This document shows positions 45,911 to 56,054 of a stretch of 64,000 nt of DNA, in pieces (position 1 is the first letter of the stretch; each line of letters opens with the position of its first letter). Location: positions 372,001 to 436,000 of the forward strand of contig NZ_JBBUTI010000001.1 of NCBI RefSeq assembly GCF_038066635.1, given 5' to 3'. The notes below the pieces were generated by a model. It was not told the DNA's origin and ran no database searches. It saw only the letters and a program-made list of their open reading frames with translations. The stretch comes from Ideonella margarita. GTDB lineage: Bacteria; Pseudomonadota; Gammaproteobacteria; Burkholderiales; Burkholderiaceae_C. Both the position numbers and the translations under genes were made by a program.

Positions 45911-46696
45911 TCAGTCCAGCAATCCCTGCTCAGCTTCCACCGGCGCCAGCCGGTCCACGGCGTCGGTGATGATGCCGTCGATGCCCAGGGCCAGCAGGCG
46001 CGTCGCCTCGGCCGGGTCGTTGACCGTGTAGACCAGCGCGCGAAGACCAGCGCCGTGCAGGCGTTCGATCAGCGCTGCGTCCATCAGGCCGTAGTTCGTG
46101 ATCACGGCCACGCAGCCGAGTGACTGCACCACGTCCCACCAACCGCTCCACAGGCTGTCGAGCAGCAGCGCCCGTGGCAGTTGCGGGGCGGTGGCCTGGG
46201 CGCCTCGCAGCGCCTCCGGGCGGAACGAGCTGAGCAGCGGCGGGCGAGCTTGGCCGGCCCACAGCCGGGCCACTTCCGCTGCCACCAGCTGGCCTGTGCG
46301 TTCCTCGTCACCCGGCGTGGGCTTGATCTCCAGATCCAGCCCGTGGCCGTTGCGCTGCAACCAGGCCGCGATGGCCACGAGGCTCGGCAACGGCTCACCG
46401 GCGAACGAGCGGCTGTGCCAGCCCCCGGCGTCGATGCGCGAGAGTGCTGACCACGAGCGCTGCGACGCGATGCCGCGCTCGGGCGTCGTGCGCTCCAGCG
46501 TGGCGTCGTGCAGCAGGAAGGGCACGTCGTCGGCCGACAGCTTCACATCGCACTCGAACGCGCGGTAGCCATGGCGCGCACCTTCGCGGAAAGCCGCCAG
46601 GGTGTTTTCAGGCGCCAGCTTGCCGGCGCCGCGGTGGGCAATCCACAGCGGCAGCGGCCAGCTCTCAGCATCCAGCAGCCAGGTGGGCGCGCTCAT
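45911..46696 (-). CDS. ugpQ: Glycerophosphodiester phosphodiesterase
   Basis: UgpQ, 261 residues, cytosolic GDPD that hydrolyses glycerophosphodiesters to glycerol-3-phosphate and alcohol. Catalytic region: IAHRGAGKLAPENTLAAF, FECDVKLSADDVPFLLHDATLERTT in two parts, LDLEIKPTPG and VNDPAEATRLLALGIDGIITD. It starts one base after the ugpC stop at the end of the ugp operon, so imported diesters are cleaved in the cell. Confidence 0.93.
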   Translation of the reverse strand: MSAPTWLLDAESWPLPLWIAHRGAGKLAPENTLAAFREGARHGYRAFECDVKLSADDVPFLLHDATLERTTPERGIASQRSWSALSRIDAGGWHSRSFAGEPLPSLVAIAAWLQRNGHGLDLEIKPTPGDEERTGQLVAAEVARLWAGQARPPLLSSFRPEALRGAQATAPQLPRALLLDSLWSGWWDVVQSLGCVAVITNYGLMDAALIERLHGAGLRALVYTVNDPAEATRLLALGIDGIITDAVDRLAPVEAEQGLLD

Positions 46697-46697
46697 G

Positions 46698-47762
<1,065 letters not shown>

Positions 47763-47781
47763 GTCTGACAGTGTCCTTTGC

Positions 47782-48636
47782 TTATTTTTCTGAATCGACC
47801 AGGCCCTTGACGAACCATTTCTGCATCACGATGACCACCAGGGCCGGCGGCAGCATGGCCAGCATCGCAGTGGCCATGACCACGTTCCATTCGGTGTAGG
47901 CCTCACCGGCAATCAGCCGCTTGATGCCCATCACCACCGGGTACATCGACTCATCGGTGGTCACCAGCAGCGGCCACAGGTACTGGTTCCAGCCGTAGAT
48001 GAACTGGATGACGAACAGCGCCGCGATGCTGGTGGTCGACAGCGGCAGCAGCACGTCCTTGAAGAAGCGCAGCGGGCCGGCGCCGTCGATGCGCGCGGCC
48101 TCCACCAGCTCGTCCGGCACCGTCAGGAAAAACTGGCGGAACAGGAAGGTGGCGGTGGCCGAGGCGATCAGCGGCACCGTCAGCCCGGCGTAGCTGTTGA
48201 GCATGCCCAGATGCGACACCACCTCGTAGGTCGGGCCGATGCGCACCTCCACCGGCAGCATCAGGGTGATGAAGATCATCCAGAAAACCACGCTGCGGAA
48301 GGGGAAGCGGAAGTAGACGATGGCGAAGGCCGAGAGCAGCGAAATCGTGATCTTGCCAAGCGAGATCACCAACGCGCTGATGAGGCTGGTCAGCATCATC
48401 GGGGCGGCCGCGGGAATCTGGCTGCCCATGCTGGTGGTGCCGCCGAACAGCGCGGTGCGGTAGGACTCCAGCGCGTGCGCGCCGGGCAGCAGCGACAGCG
48501 GGTGGCTCTGCGCGATTTCCTGGGCGGTGTGGGTCGAGGCCACGAAGGTCAGCCAGACCGGGAAGGCCACGATCAGCACGCCGATCATCAGCACCAGGTG
48601 GGCCACGAAGGTGGCCACGGGACGTCGTTCAATCAT
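47782..48636 (-). CDS. ugpE: sn-glycerol-3-phosphate ABC transporter permease UgpE
   Basis: UgpE, 284 residues, six membrane segments, with the EAA loop DELVEAARIDGAGPLRFFKDVLLP near residue 180 that docks on UgpC. The C-terminus MQKWFVKGLVDSEK is typical. It lies between ugpA (nine-base gap) and ugpC (19-base gap). Confidence 0.95.
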   Translation of the reverse strand: MIERRPVATFVAHLVLMIGVLIVAFPVWLTFVASTHTAQEIAQSHPLSLLPGAHALESYRTALFGGTTSMGSQIPAAAPMMLTSLISALVISLGKITISLLSAFAIVYFRFPFRSVVFWMIFITLMLPVEVRIGPTYEVVSHLGMLNSYAGLTVPLIASATATFLFRQFFLTVPDELVEAARIDGAGPLRFFKDVLLPLSTTSIAALFVIQFIYGWNQYLWPLLVTTDESMYPVVMGIKRLIAGEAYTEWNVVMATAMLAMLPPALVVIVMQKWFVKGLVDSEK

Positions 48637-48645
48637 GGGGTGTCC

Positions 48646-49527
48646 TCAGTACTGCACGCGGCGTTCAACGAAGCGGAACTGCACCACCGTGAGGGCCACC
48701 ACGATGACCATCAGCACCACCGACTGGGCGGCCGAGCCACCCATGTCCAGCGCCTTGAAGCCGTCGTAATAGACCTTGTAGACCAGGATGGCGGTGTCTT
48801 TGCCCGGGCCGCCCTGGGTGGCGGCGTCGACGATCGCGAAGGTGTCGAAGAAGGCGTAGACGATGTTGATGACCAGCAGGAAAAACGCGGTGGGCGACAG
48901 CAGCGGGAACTGCACCGTCCAGAAGCGTTTCCAGGGGCCGGCGCCGTCGATGGCCGCGGCCTCGATCAGTGATTTCGGAATGGCCTGCAGGCCCGCCAGG
49001 AAGAACAGGAAGTTGTAGGAAATCTGCTTCCAAACGGCGGCCAGCACGATCAGCGTCATGGCGTGGTTGCTGTTGAGCAGGTGGTTCCATTCGATGCCCA
49101 TCAGGCCGAGGGCGTGGCTGACCACCCCCAGGCCCGGCGCGAACATGAACATCCACAGCACGCCCGCCACCGCCGGGGCCACGGCATATGGCCACACCAG
49201 CAGCGTCTTGTAGAAGCGCGCGCCCTTGACCACGCGGTCGGCCATCACGGCCAGCATGAGGGACAGGCTGAGCCCGCTCACCGCCACCAGCAGCGAAAAC
49301 ACCGCGGTGGTCTTGAACGAGGCGAGGTAACTGGTGTCGGCCCAAAGGCGACGGAAGTTCTCGAGCCCGACGAACTCGACATTGGTGCCAAAGGCATCCT
49401 GCTGCAGCGCGCTCTGCCAGAGCGCCTGGCCAGCGGGCCAGAAAAAGAACACCAGCACGATGGCCATCTGCGGCGCGATCAGCACCCAGGGCAGCCATCG
49501 TGAGCGGAACAGCACACGTTTTTCCAT
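48646..49527 (-). CDS. ugpA: sn-glycerol-3-phosphate ABC transporter permease UgpA
   Basis: UgpA, 293 residues from the ATG at 49527, with six membrane segments and the EAA loop KSLIEAAAIDGAGPWKRFW. It begins MEKRVLFRSRWLPWVLIAPQ in the usual way. A stem-loop in the 108-base gap separates it from ugpB. Confidence 0.95.
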   Translation of the reverse strand: MEKRVLFRSRWLPWVLIAPQMAIVLVFFFWPAGQALWQSALQQDAFGTNVEFVGLENFRRLWADTSYLASFKTTAVFSLLVAVSGLSLSLMLAVMADRVVKGARFYKTLLVWPYAVAPAVAGVLWMFMFAPGLGVVSHALGLMGIEWNHLLNSNHAMTLIVLAAVWKQISYNFLFFLAGLQAIPKSLIEAAAIDGAGPWKRFWTVQFPLLSPTAFFLLVINIVYAFFDTFAIVDAATQGGPGKDTAILVYKVYYDGFKALDMGGSAAQSVVLMVIVVALTVVQFRFVERRVQY

Positions 49528-49543
49528 CGTCACTCCAAACACC

Positions 49544-49577
49544 GACGGGGCGCTCCGGATCTCGGAGACGCCCCGTC
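49544..49577 (-). repeat. Stem-loop between ugpB and ugpA
   Basis: Outer arms GACGGGGCG and CGCCCCGTC, plus inner arms CTCCG and CGGAG with one bulged base. On the transcribed strand it follows ugpB by about 60 bases without a T-tract. Such hairpins after a binding-protein gene often protect its mRNA so that it is made in excess over the permease. Confidence 0.6.
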
Positions 49578-49635
49578 ACTGCGACAGGTCAGGTGCGCCG
49601 GATGTGCCGGCACGCCTTTGCAAAGGGTCGCGACT

Positions 49636-50961
49636 TTACAGCTTGGCGCTCTTCTCGAAGCGCACCAGCTGTTCGTCACCGCGCTGGATGGCGGCGTCGA
49701 GCGCTTCCTTCGGTGCCTTCTTGCCGGCCCACACGCCTTCGAGTTCCTCGTCGATGATGGTGCGGATCTGCACGAAGTTGCCCAGGCGAACACCACGCGA
49801 CTTCTCGGTCGTCTTGCGGATCATCTGGTTCACCGACACGTCGGTGCCCGGGTTCTCCTTGTAGAAGCCGGACTTGTCGGTCAGCTCGAACGAGGCCTTG
49901 GTGACCGGCAGGTAGCCGGTGCGCTGGTGGCTCTTGGCCGCCACTTCAGCCTGCGACAGGTACGAGAAGAACGTGGCCACGCCCTTGTACTCCGGGGCCT
50001 TCTTGCCGCTCATCACCCAGAGGCTGGCGCCGCCGATGACGGTGTTCTGCGGCGAGCCCGGCACGTCCGGGTAGTAGGGCAGGGTGCCGATGCCGGCGGC
50101 GAACTTGGCGTTGCGCTTCACGTTGCCGTACAGGCCCGACGAGCCGGTCATCATGGCGCACTCGCCCGAGACGAAGGTGGCGTCAGCCGCATTGCCGCGG
50201 CCCTTGTAGATGAACAGGCCCTGCTTGGCCATGTTGCCCAGGTTCTCGATGTGGCGCACGTGCAGCGGCGTGTTGAAGGCCAGACGCGTGTCGAGGCCGC
50301 CAAAACCGTTGTTCTTGGTGGCGAACAGGGTGTTGTGCCAGGCCGAGAACGATTCCAGCTGCGTCCAGCTCACCCAGCTGGTGGTGAACGGGCACTTGTG
50401 GCCGGTGGCCTTCAGCTTGGCGGCTGCCAGGGCCACTTCGGGCCAGGTGGTGGGCGGCTTGTTCGGGTCGAGGCCGGCGGCCTTGAAGGCGTCCTTGTTG
50501 TAGTGGAAGACAGGCGTCGAGCTGTTGAACGGGAAGCTCAGCATCTGGCCGTTGGGCGCCGTGTAGTAGCCGGCGACCGCGGGCACGTAGGCCGAGGCGT
50601 CGAACTTCTGGCCGGCTTCCTTCATGACTTCGGCCACCGGGCGGATGGCGCCCTTGCTGGCCATCATCGTGGCGGTGCCCACTTCAAACACCTGCAGGAT
50701 GTGCGGCGCGTTGCCGGCGCGGAAGGCGGCAATCGCGGCGGTCATGGATTCGTCATAGCTGCCCTTGAAGGTGGGCACGATCTTGTATTCCTTCTGGCTG
50801 GCATTGAAGTCCTTGGCCAGGTCATTCACCCATTCGCCAAGGGCGCCGCCCATGGAGTGCCACCATTGCACCTCCACCGGGGCTGCTGCCGTCTGGGCCA
50901 GCGCAGGGGCCGCGAGCAGGCCGCCGAGCGAGGCCACCAGGGCCAGTTTCTTGAAGTTCAT
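49636..50961 (-). CDS. ugpB: sn-glycerol-3-phosphate-binding protein
   Basis: UgpB, 441 residues, the periplasmic solute-binding component. Signal peptide MNFKKLALVASLGGLLAAPA ends in ALAQ. The mature part has VQWWHSMGGALGEWVNDLAKDF in two parts and GYLPVTKASFELT, typical of UgpB. GGAG at 50967-50970 lies before the ATG at 50961. It is the first gene of ugpB-A-E-C-Q. Confidence 0.95.
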   Translation of the reverse strand: MNFKKLALVASLGGLLAAPALAQTAAAPVEVQWWHSMGGALGEWVNDLAKDFNASQKEYKIVPTFKGSYDESMTAAIAAFRAGNAPHILQVFEVGTATMMASKGAIRPVAEVMKEAGQKFDASAYVPAVAGYYTAPNGQMLSFPFNSSTPVFHYNKDAFKAAGLDPNKPPTTWPEVALAAAKLKATGHKCPFTTSWVSWTQLESFSAWHNTLFATKNNGFGGLDTRLAFNTPLHVRHIENLGNMAKQGLFIYKGRGNAADATFVSGECAMMTGSSGLYGNVKRNAKFAAGIGTLPYYPDVPGSPQNTVIGGASLWVMSGKKAPEYKGVATFFSYLSQAEVAAKSHQRTGYLPVTKASFELTDKSGFYKENPGTDVSVNQMIRKTTEKSRGVRLGNFVQIRTIIDEELEGVWAGKKAPKEALDAAIQRGDEQLVRFEKSAKL

Positions 50962-51010
50962 ACGGGCTCCGAGATCAGTTTCATGACAACTCAACAGTGT
51001 GGCTGTCTTT

Positions 51011-51033
51011 TGTGACAAAACTGTTTTGTCACA
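51011..51033. promoter_or_regulatory. Perfect 23-bp palindrome upstream of ugpB
   Basis: Arms TGTGACAAAA and TTTTGTCACA, ten bases each, with spacer CTG, fifty bases upstream of the ugpB start and in AT-rich DNA. The spacing between TGTGA and TCACA is 13, too long for a CRP site (6). An operator for an unidentified regulator is the likely explanation. On the minus strand TTGTCA inside it could be a -35 element. Confidence 0.65.
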
Positions 51034-51107
51034 TGATGGTCAACCCCGGGCAAGCGGGGAAACCCCTTCGACGCTGGCGCGCAGGCGACAATCACCCTCT
51101 TTCACGC

Positions 51108-51129
51108 ACCCCCCTGCGAACTGGGGGGT
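51108..51129. repeat. GC hairpin in the ugpB/dehydrogenase gap
   Basis: Arms ACCCCCC and GGGGGGT around an eight-base loop. It lies about 85 bases upstream of the large dehydrogenase gene, near TACGAT (51144-51149), a possible -10 element. With the palindrome at 51011 these are the only clear elements in the 253-base gap 50962-51214. Confidence 0.4.
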
Positions 51130-51214
51130 TTGCTGCGCTGCGGTACGATTCGGCCCCAACGTGCCCTAGACAGGGGCCTGCGGCCAGGTGGCCGTTGCGC
51201 CACACCTGCCCGCC

Positions 51215-54200
51215 ATGAACGCACCGCTTCCGATCGCCGTCACCGCCCCTGTGGCCCATCCCGACGCCAGCGCGCCGCGCCTGCGCGAAATTCCGTACAA
51301 CTACACCTCGCTGTCCGACCGCGAAATCGTGCTTCGCCTGCTGGGTGAACGTGCGTGGGAGCTGTTGAACCGACTGCGCGAGGAGCGCCGCACCGGCCGT
51401 TCCGCCCGCATGCTGTACGAAGTGCTGGGCGATATTTGGGTGGTCCAGCGCAACCCGTACCTCGAAGACGACCTGCTGGACAACCCGAAACGCCGGGCCC
51501 TGCTGATCGAGGCGCTGCACCACCGCCTGGGTGAAGTCGAGAAGCGCCGCACGCCGGAGGCCGATGCCACGCGCGACGCCAATGTCGGCGAGCTGCTGGT
51601 GGCCGCCCGTGCCACCGTCGACCGCTTCGCCCGCCGGTTTGATGACGTGTCTGCCCTGCGCCAGCGCTGCCGCAAGCTGCTGGGCAAGCACACGCCGAAG
51701 GACAACATCAAGTTCGACGGCCTGTCGCGCGTGTCGCATGTGACCGACGCCACCGACTGGCGCGTGGAATACCCGTTCGTCGTGCTGACGCCGGACACCG
51801 AAGCCGAAATGGCCGGCCTGGTGGCCGCCTGCGTCGAGCTTGGCCTGACCATCATCCCGCGCGGGGGTGGCACGGGCTACACCGGCGGCGCGGTGCCGCT
51901 GACCTGGAAGAGCGCGGTCATCAACACCGAAAAGCTCGAACAGATGACCGAGGTCGAGTTCGTCGAGCTGCCCGGTCTGCCTGACAAGATCGCCACGGTG
52001 TGGACCGGCGCCGGCGTGGTCACCCAGCGGGTGGCGGATGCCGCCGAGCGGGCCGGCTATGTGTTCGCGGTCGACCCGACCTCGGCTGAGGCCAGCTGCA
52101 TCGGCGGCAACATCGCGATGAATGCCGGCGGCAAGAAGGCCGTGTTGTGGGGCACCGCGCTCGACAACCTGGCCAGCTGGCGCATGGTGACGCCCGAAGC
52201 CAAGTGGCTGGAGGTGACCCGCCTGAACCACAACATGGGCAAGATCCATGATGTGGAGATGGCCAGCTTCGAGCTGTGCTACTTCGACGCTACCGGCCGC
52301 AAGCTGGAGCGCACCGAGCGCCTCGACATTCCGGGCCGAGTCTTCCGCAAGGAAGGCCTGGGCAAGGACGTCACCGACAAGTTCCTGGCTGGCCTGCCCG
52401 GTATCCAGAAGGAAGGCTGCGACGGCCTGATCACCAGCGCGCGCTGGGTCGTCCACCGCATGCCCGACCACGTCCGCACGGTGTGCCTGGAGTTCTTCGG
52501 CAATCCGAAGGACTGCGTGCCCTCGATCGTCGAGATCAAGGACTTCATGTTCGCCGAGATGAAGAAGCCCGGCGGCGCGATCCTGGCCGGTCTCGAGCAT
52601 CTGGACGACCGCTACCTGAAGGCGGTGGGCTACACCACCAAGAGCAAGCGCGGCGGTTTCCCGAAGATGGTGCTGATCGGCGACATCGTGGGTGATGACG
52701 CCGACCAGGTGGCGCGTGCCACCAGCGAAGTCATCCGCCTGGCCAACGGCCGCTCGGGCGAGGGCTTCGTGGCCGTCTCGGCCGATGCGCGCAAGAAGTT
52801 CTGGCTGGACCGCAAGCGCACCGCGGCCATCAGCAAGCACACCAACGCGTTCAAGGTGAACGAGGACGTGGTGATTCCGCTGGAGCGCATGGGTGAATAC
52901 ACCCTGGGCATCGAGCGCATCAACATCGAGCTCAGCCTGCGCAACAAGATCGCCCTGGCCGACCGGCTGGAGCTGCTGTTTGCCGAAGGCAGCCTGCCGC
53001 TGGGCAAGACCGACGACGCCAACGAGATTCCGAGCGCCGAGCTGCTGGAAGACCGTGTCCAGCAAGCCCTGACGCTGATCCGCGACGTGCGCGCGCAGTG
53101 GCAAGGCTGGAAGGACGGCCTCGACGTGGTGCAGGCCGAGCCGGCCCGCAGCTTCTTCGACCAGCTGCAGGACCACAGCCTGCGCGCCTCGTGGAAGACG
53201 CAGATCTTCAAGCCGCTGCAGTCGGTGTTTGCCGGCGCGGCGTTCATCCCGGTGCTCGACGAGTGCAAGCGCATCCACAAGGAAGTGCTGCGCGGCCGCG
53301 TGTGGGTGGCGCTGCACATGCATGCCGGCGACGGCAATGTGCACACCAACATCCCGGTCAACTCCGACAACTACGAGATGCTGCAGACCGCCCATGAAGC
53401 GGTGGCCCGCATCATGGTGCTGGCGCGTTCGCTGAACGGCGTCATCTCGGGTGAGCACGGCATCGGCATCACCAAGCTGGAGTTCCTGACCGACGACGAG
53501 CTGGCCAACTTCGTGGCCTACAAGGCCAAGGTCGATCCGGAAGGCCGCTTCAACAAGGGCAAGCTGCTGCGAGGCGCGGCCTTGACCGGCCTGGGCGATG
53601 ACGTGCACGCCGCCGACCTCAGCCATGCCTACACGCCGAGCTTCGGCCTGATGGGGCATGAGTCGCTGATCATGCAGCAGAGCGACATCGGCGAGATCGC
53701 CAACTCGGTGAAGGACTGCCTGCGTTGCGGCAAGTGCAAGCCGGTGTGCGCCACGCATGTGCCGCGCGCCAACCTGCTGTATTCGCCCCGCAACAAGATC
53801 CTCGCCACGTCGCTGCTGGTGGAGGCCTTCCTCTACGAAGAGCAGACGCGCCGCGGCGTGTCGATCAAGCACTGGGAAGAGTTCGAGGACGTGGCCGACC
53901 ACTGCACGGTCTGCCACAAGTGCCTGAGCCCGTGCCCGGTGAAGATCGACTTCGGCGAAGTGTCGATGAACATGCGCAACCTGTTGCGCAAGATGGGCCA
54001 GAAGAGCTTCCGGCCGGGCAATGCCGCGGCCATGCTGATGCTCAACGCCACCAACCCGCAGACCATCAAGCTGGCCCGATCGGCCATGGTGGGCGTGGGC
54101 ATGAAGGTGCAGCGCATGGCCCATGACGTGCTGAAGCTGGCTGCCCGCAAGCAGACCAGCGCACCGCCTTCGACGGTGGGCGCAGCGCCGCTCAAGGAAC

Positions 54201-55132
54201 AGGTGATCCACTTCATCAACAAGAAGATGCCAGGCGGGCTTCCGAAGAAGACCGCACGCGCCTTGCTGGACATTGAAGACAAGGATTACGTGCCGATCAT
54301 CCGCAACCCTGCAACGACCACGCAGGAGACGGAAGCGGTGTTCTATTTCCCGGGCTGCGGCTCCGAGCGCCTGTTCAGCCAGGTCGGGCTGGCCACGCAG
54401 GCCATGCTGTGGCAGGCCGGCGTGCAGACCGTGCTGCCGCCGGGCTACCTGTGCTGCGGTTATCCGCAACGCGGCTCGGGCCAGTTCGACAAGGCCGAGA
54501 AGATCATCACCGACAACCGGGTGCTGTTCCACCGCGTGGCCAACACGCTGAACTACCTCGACATCAAGACGGTGGTGGTCAGCTGCGGCACGTGCTATGA
54601 CCAGCTGCAGGGCTACAAGTTCGAGGAGATCTTCCCGGGCTGCCGCATCATCGACATCCACGAGTACCTGCTCGAAAAGGGCATCAAGCTCGACGGCTCG
54701 GCCGGTGGTTATCTCTATCACGACCCCTGCCACAGCCCGATGAAGCTGCAGGAGCCGATGAAGACGGTGAAGGCCCTGGTGGGCGACGCCGTGATCAAGA
54801 GCGAGCGCTGCTGCGGTGAGTCGGGCACGCTGGGCGTGACCCGCCCCGACATCTCGACGCAGGTCCGCTTCCGCAAGGAAGAGGAAATGCGCAAGGCCGA
54901 GACCGAGCTGCGTGCCACCGGTGCCGTCAGTGCCACCCAGGATCTGAAGATCCTGACCAGCTGCCCGAGCTGCCTGCAAGGCCTGAGCCGTTATGGCGAC
55001 GACCTGAACAACGGCCTGCTGGAAGCCGACTACATCGTGGTCGAGATGGCCCGCAAGATCCTCGGCGAAGGCTGGATGGAGCAGTACGTGGCCCGTGCCA
55101 ACGCCGGTGGCATCGAACGGGTGCTGGTCTGA
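51215..55132 (+). CDS. FAD-linked D-2-hydroxyacid dehydrogenase with Fe-S and CCG domains (DUF3683 type)
   Basis: A 1305-residue fusion. N-terminal DUF3683-like region (about 1-160, IPYNYTSLSDREIVLRLLG), then a GlcD/VAO FAD-binding domain (LTIIPRGGGTGYTGGAVPL), FAD-oxidase C domain (LHMHAGDGNVHTNIPVNSD), two 4Fe-4S sites (CLRCGKCKPVC and CTVCHKCLSPCP), and two C-terminal CCG blocks (LCCGYPQRGSG and ERCCGESGTLG). This is the architecture of GlcD+GlcF or Dld-type enzymes that oxidise D-lactate, glycolate or D-2-hydroxyglutarate and feed quinones. The ATG at 51215 is chosen over a GTG at 51188. Substrate unknown. It is coupled to the HIT gene (TGATG). Confidence 0.85.
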   Translation: MNAPLPIAVTAPVAHPDASAPRLREIPYNYTSLSDREIVLRLLGERAWELLNRLREERRTGRSARMLYEVLGDIWVVQRNPYLEDDLLDNPKRRALLIEALHHRLGEVEKRRTPEADATRDANVGELLVAARATVDRFARRFDDVSALRQRCRKLLGKHTPKDNIKFDGLSRVSHVTDATDWRVEYPFVVLTPDTEAEMAGLVAACVELGLTIIPRGGGTGYTGGAVPLTWKSAVINTEKLEQMTEVEFVELPGLPDKIATVWTGAGVVTQRVADAAERAGYVFAVDPTSAEASCIGGNIAMNAGGKKAVLWGTALDNLASWRMVTPEAKWLEVTRLNHNMGKIHDVEMASFELCYFDATGRKLERTERLDIPGRVFRKEGLGKDVTDKFLAGLPGIQKEGCDGLITSARWVVHRMPDHVRTVCLEFFGNPKDCVPSIVEIKDFMFAEMKKPGGAILAGLEHLDDRYLKAVGYTTKSKRGGFPKMVLIGDIVGDDADQVARATSEVIRLANGRSGEGFVAVSADARKKFWLDRKRTAAISKHTNAFKVNEDVVIPLERMGEYTLGIERINIELSLRNKIALADRLELLFAEGSLPLGKTDDANEIPSAELLEDRVQQALTLIRDVRAQWQGWKDGLDVVQAEPARSFFDQLQDHSLRASWKTQIFKPLQSVFAGAAFIPVLDECKRIHKEVLRGRVWVALHMHAGDGNVHTNIPVNSDNYEMLQTAHEAVARIMVLARSLNGVISGEHGIGITKLEFLTDDELANFVAYKAKVDPEGRFNKGKLLRGAALTGLGDDVHAADLSHAYTPSFGLMGHESLIMQQSDIGEIANSVKDCLRCGKCKPVCATHVPRANLLYSPRNKILATSLLVEAFLYEEQTRRGVSIKHWEEFEDVADHCTVCHKCLSPCPVKIDFGEVSMNMRNLLRKMGQKSFRPGNAAAMLMLNATNPQTIKLARSAMVGVGMKVQRMAHDVLKLAARKQTSAPPSTVGAAPLKEQVIHFINKKMPGGLPKKTARALLDIEDKDYVPIIRNPATTTQETEAVFYFPGCGSERLFSQVGLATQAMLWQAGVQTVLPPGYLCCGYPQRGSGQFDKAEKIITDNRVLFHRVANTLNYLDIKTVVVSCGTCYDQLQGYKFEEIFPGCRIIDIHEYLLEKGIKLDGSAGGYLYHDPCHSPMKLQEPMKTVKALVGDAVIKSERCCGESGTLGVTRPDISTQVRFRKEEEMRKAETELRATGAVSATQDLKILTSCPSCLQGLSRYGDDLNNGLLEADYIVVEMARKILGEGWMEQYVARANAGGIERVLV

Positions 55133-55581
55133 TGACCGGTGCGCTCGTTTCCACCTGTGAACTCTGTGCGCACCAGGCCACTCCGGCCTGGTCGCTGGTG
55201 TTCCAGGGCCCGCTGCTGCGGGTGGTGCGCGTGCTCGATGCGCCGGAGTTCCCGGCCTTCTACCGGGTGATCTGGCAGGCCCATGTGGCCGAGATGAGCG
55301 ATTTGTTAGCCGCCGATCGCCAGCACCTGATGGACACGGTGAACACCGTTGAAGGGGTGCTGCGCACGTCGCTGCAGCCCACCAAGATCAACCTGGCCGC
55401 CTTTGGCAACATGGTGCCGCACCTGCACTGGCATGTGATTGCCCGGTTTGACTGGGACAGCCACTTTCCGCAGCCGGTCTGGGGCACCGCCCAGCGCACG
55501 CCGGTGCCCGCGGCGGTTGATCGCCTCATCGCCCCGCTGGTGGAAGTTGATGCCCGCATCGTCGCGGCACTGACCGCCTGA
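55132..55581 (+). CDS. HIT-family protein
   Basis: A 149-residue histidine-triad protein. The catalytic HxHxHxx motif is VPHLHWHVIARF (residues about 95-106). An N-terminal CELCAHQ may bind zinc. HIT proteins hydrolyse nucleotide-phosphoramidate or dinucleoside polyphosphate substrates. The ATG overlaps the stop of the dehydrogenase gene, so the two are co-translated. Confidence 0.85.
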   Translation: MTGALVSTCELCAHQATPAWSLVFQGPLLRVVRVLDAPEFPAFYRVIWQAHVAEMSDLLAADRQHLMDTVNTVEGVLRTSLQPTKINLAAFGNMVPHLHWHVIARFDWDSHFPQPVWGTAQRTPVPAAVDRLIAPLVEVDARIVAALTA

Positions 55582-55623
55582 CCCGCCCCCCATCGTTTGC
55601 CCCGTTTCAAGCAAGGAATCGCC

Positions 55624-56031
55624 ATGAGCGCCACGCCCCATCCTGTTTCGCTGACCTTGCACCAGGCCACCCGCGTGCTGGAGGTCGGTTTTGACGACGG
55701 ACAGACGTTCAACATCCCGTTCGAGCTGATGCGCGTGTATTCGCCGTCCGCCGAAGTGCAGGGCCACGGCCCGGGCCAGGAAGTGCTGCAGACCGGCAAG
55801 CGCCATGTCGGCATCGACGGCGTGGAAGCGGTGGGCAACTACGGCATCCAGCCGACGTTCGACGATGGCCACAATTCGGGCATCTTCACCTGGCCGCACC
55901 TCTACAAGCTGGGCTCGCAGCAGGACGCGCTCTGGGCCGCCTACGAGCAGCGCCTGGTGGACGCCGGTGTTGACCGCGACGCGCCGATGCCCGAGAAGGC
56001 CGGTTCCGCCTGCAGCAGCCACAACCACTGA
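55624..56031 (+). CDS. DUF971 domain protein
   Basis: A 135-residue protein with the DUF971 (gamma-butyrobetaine hydroxylase-like N-terminal) fold: TLHQATRVLEVGFDDGQTFNIPFELMR in two parts, VEAVGNYGIQPTFDDGHNSGIFTWPHLY in two parts, and an LWAAYEQRL end. The domain is linked to Fe-S cluster proteins in some organisms; the function here is unknown. AAGGAATC precedes the ATG at 55624. It is directly upstream of ubiE, a common betaproteobacterial order. Confidence 0.85.
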   Translation: MSATPHPVSLTLHQATRVLEVGFDDGQTFNIPFELMRVYSPSAEVQGHGPGQEVLQTGKRHVGIDGVEAVGNYGIQPTFDDGHNSGIFTWPHLYKLGSQQDALWAAYEQRLVDAGVDRDAPMPEKAGSACSSHNH

Positions 56032-56054
56032 TCCAGACCCGAGGAAACCCAGCC

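Noticed and set aside
50972..50989. PhoB-box-like sequence (minus strand TTGTCAT-GAAA-CTGATCT) before ugpB
   Set aside because: The second half matches poorly, and it lies 11-28 bases from the start codon, adjoining the ribosome binding site, too close to act as an activator site at -35.
51011..51033. CRP site
   Set aside because: TGTGA and TCACA are present but 13 bases apart; CRP needs six.
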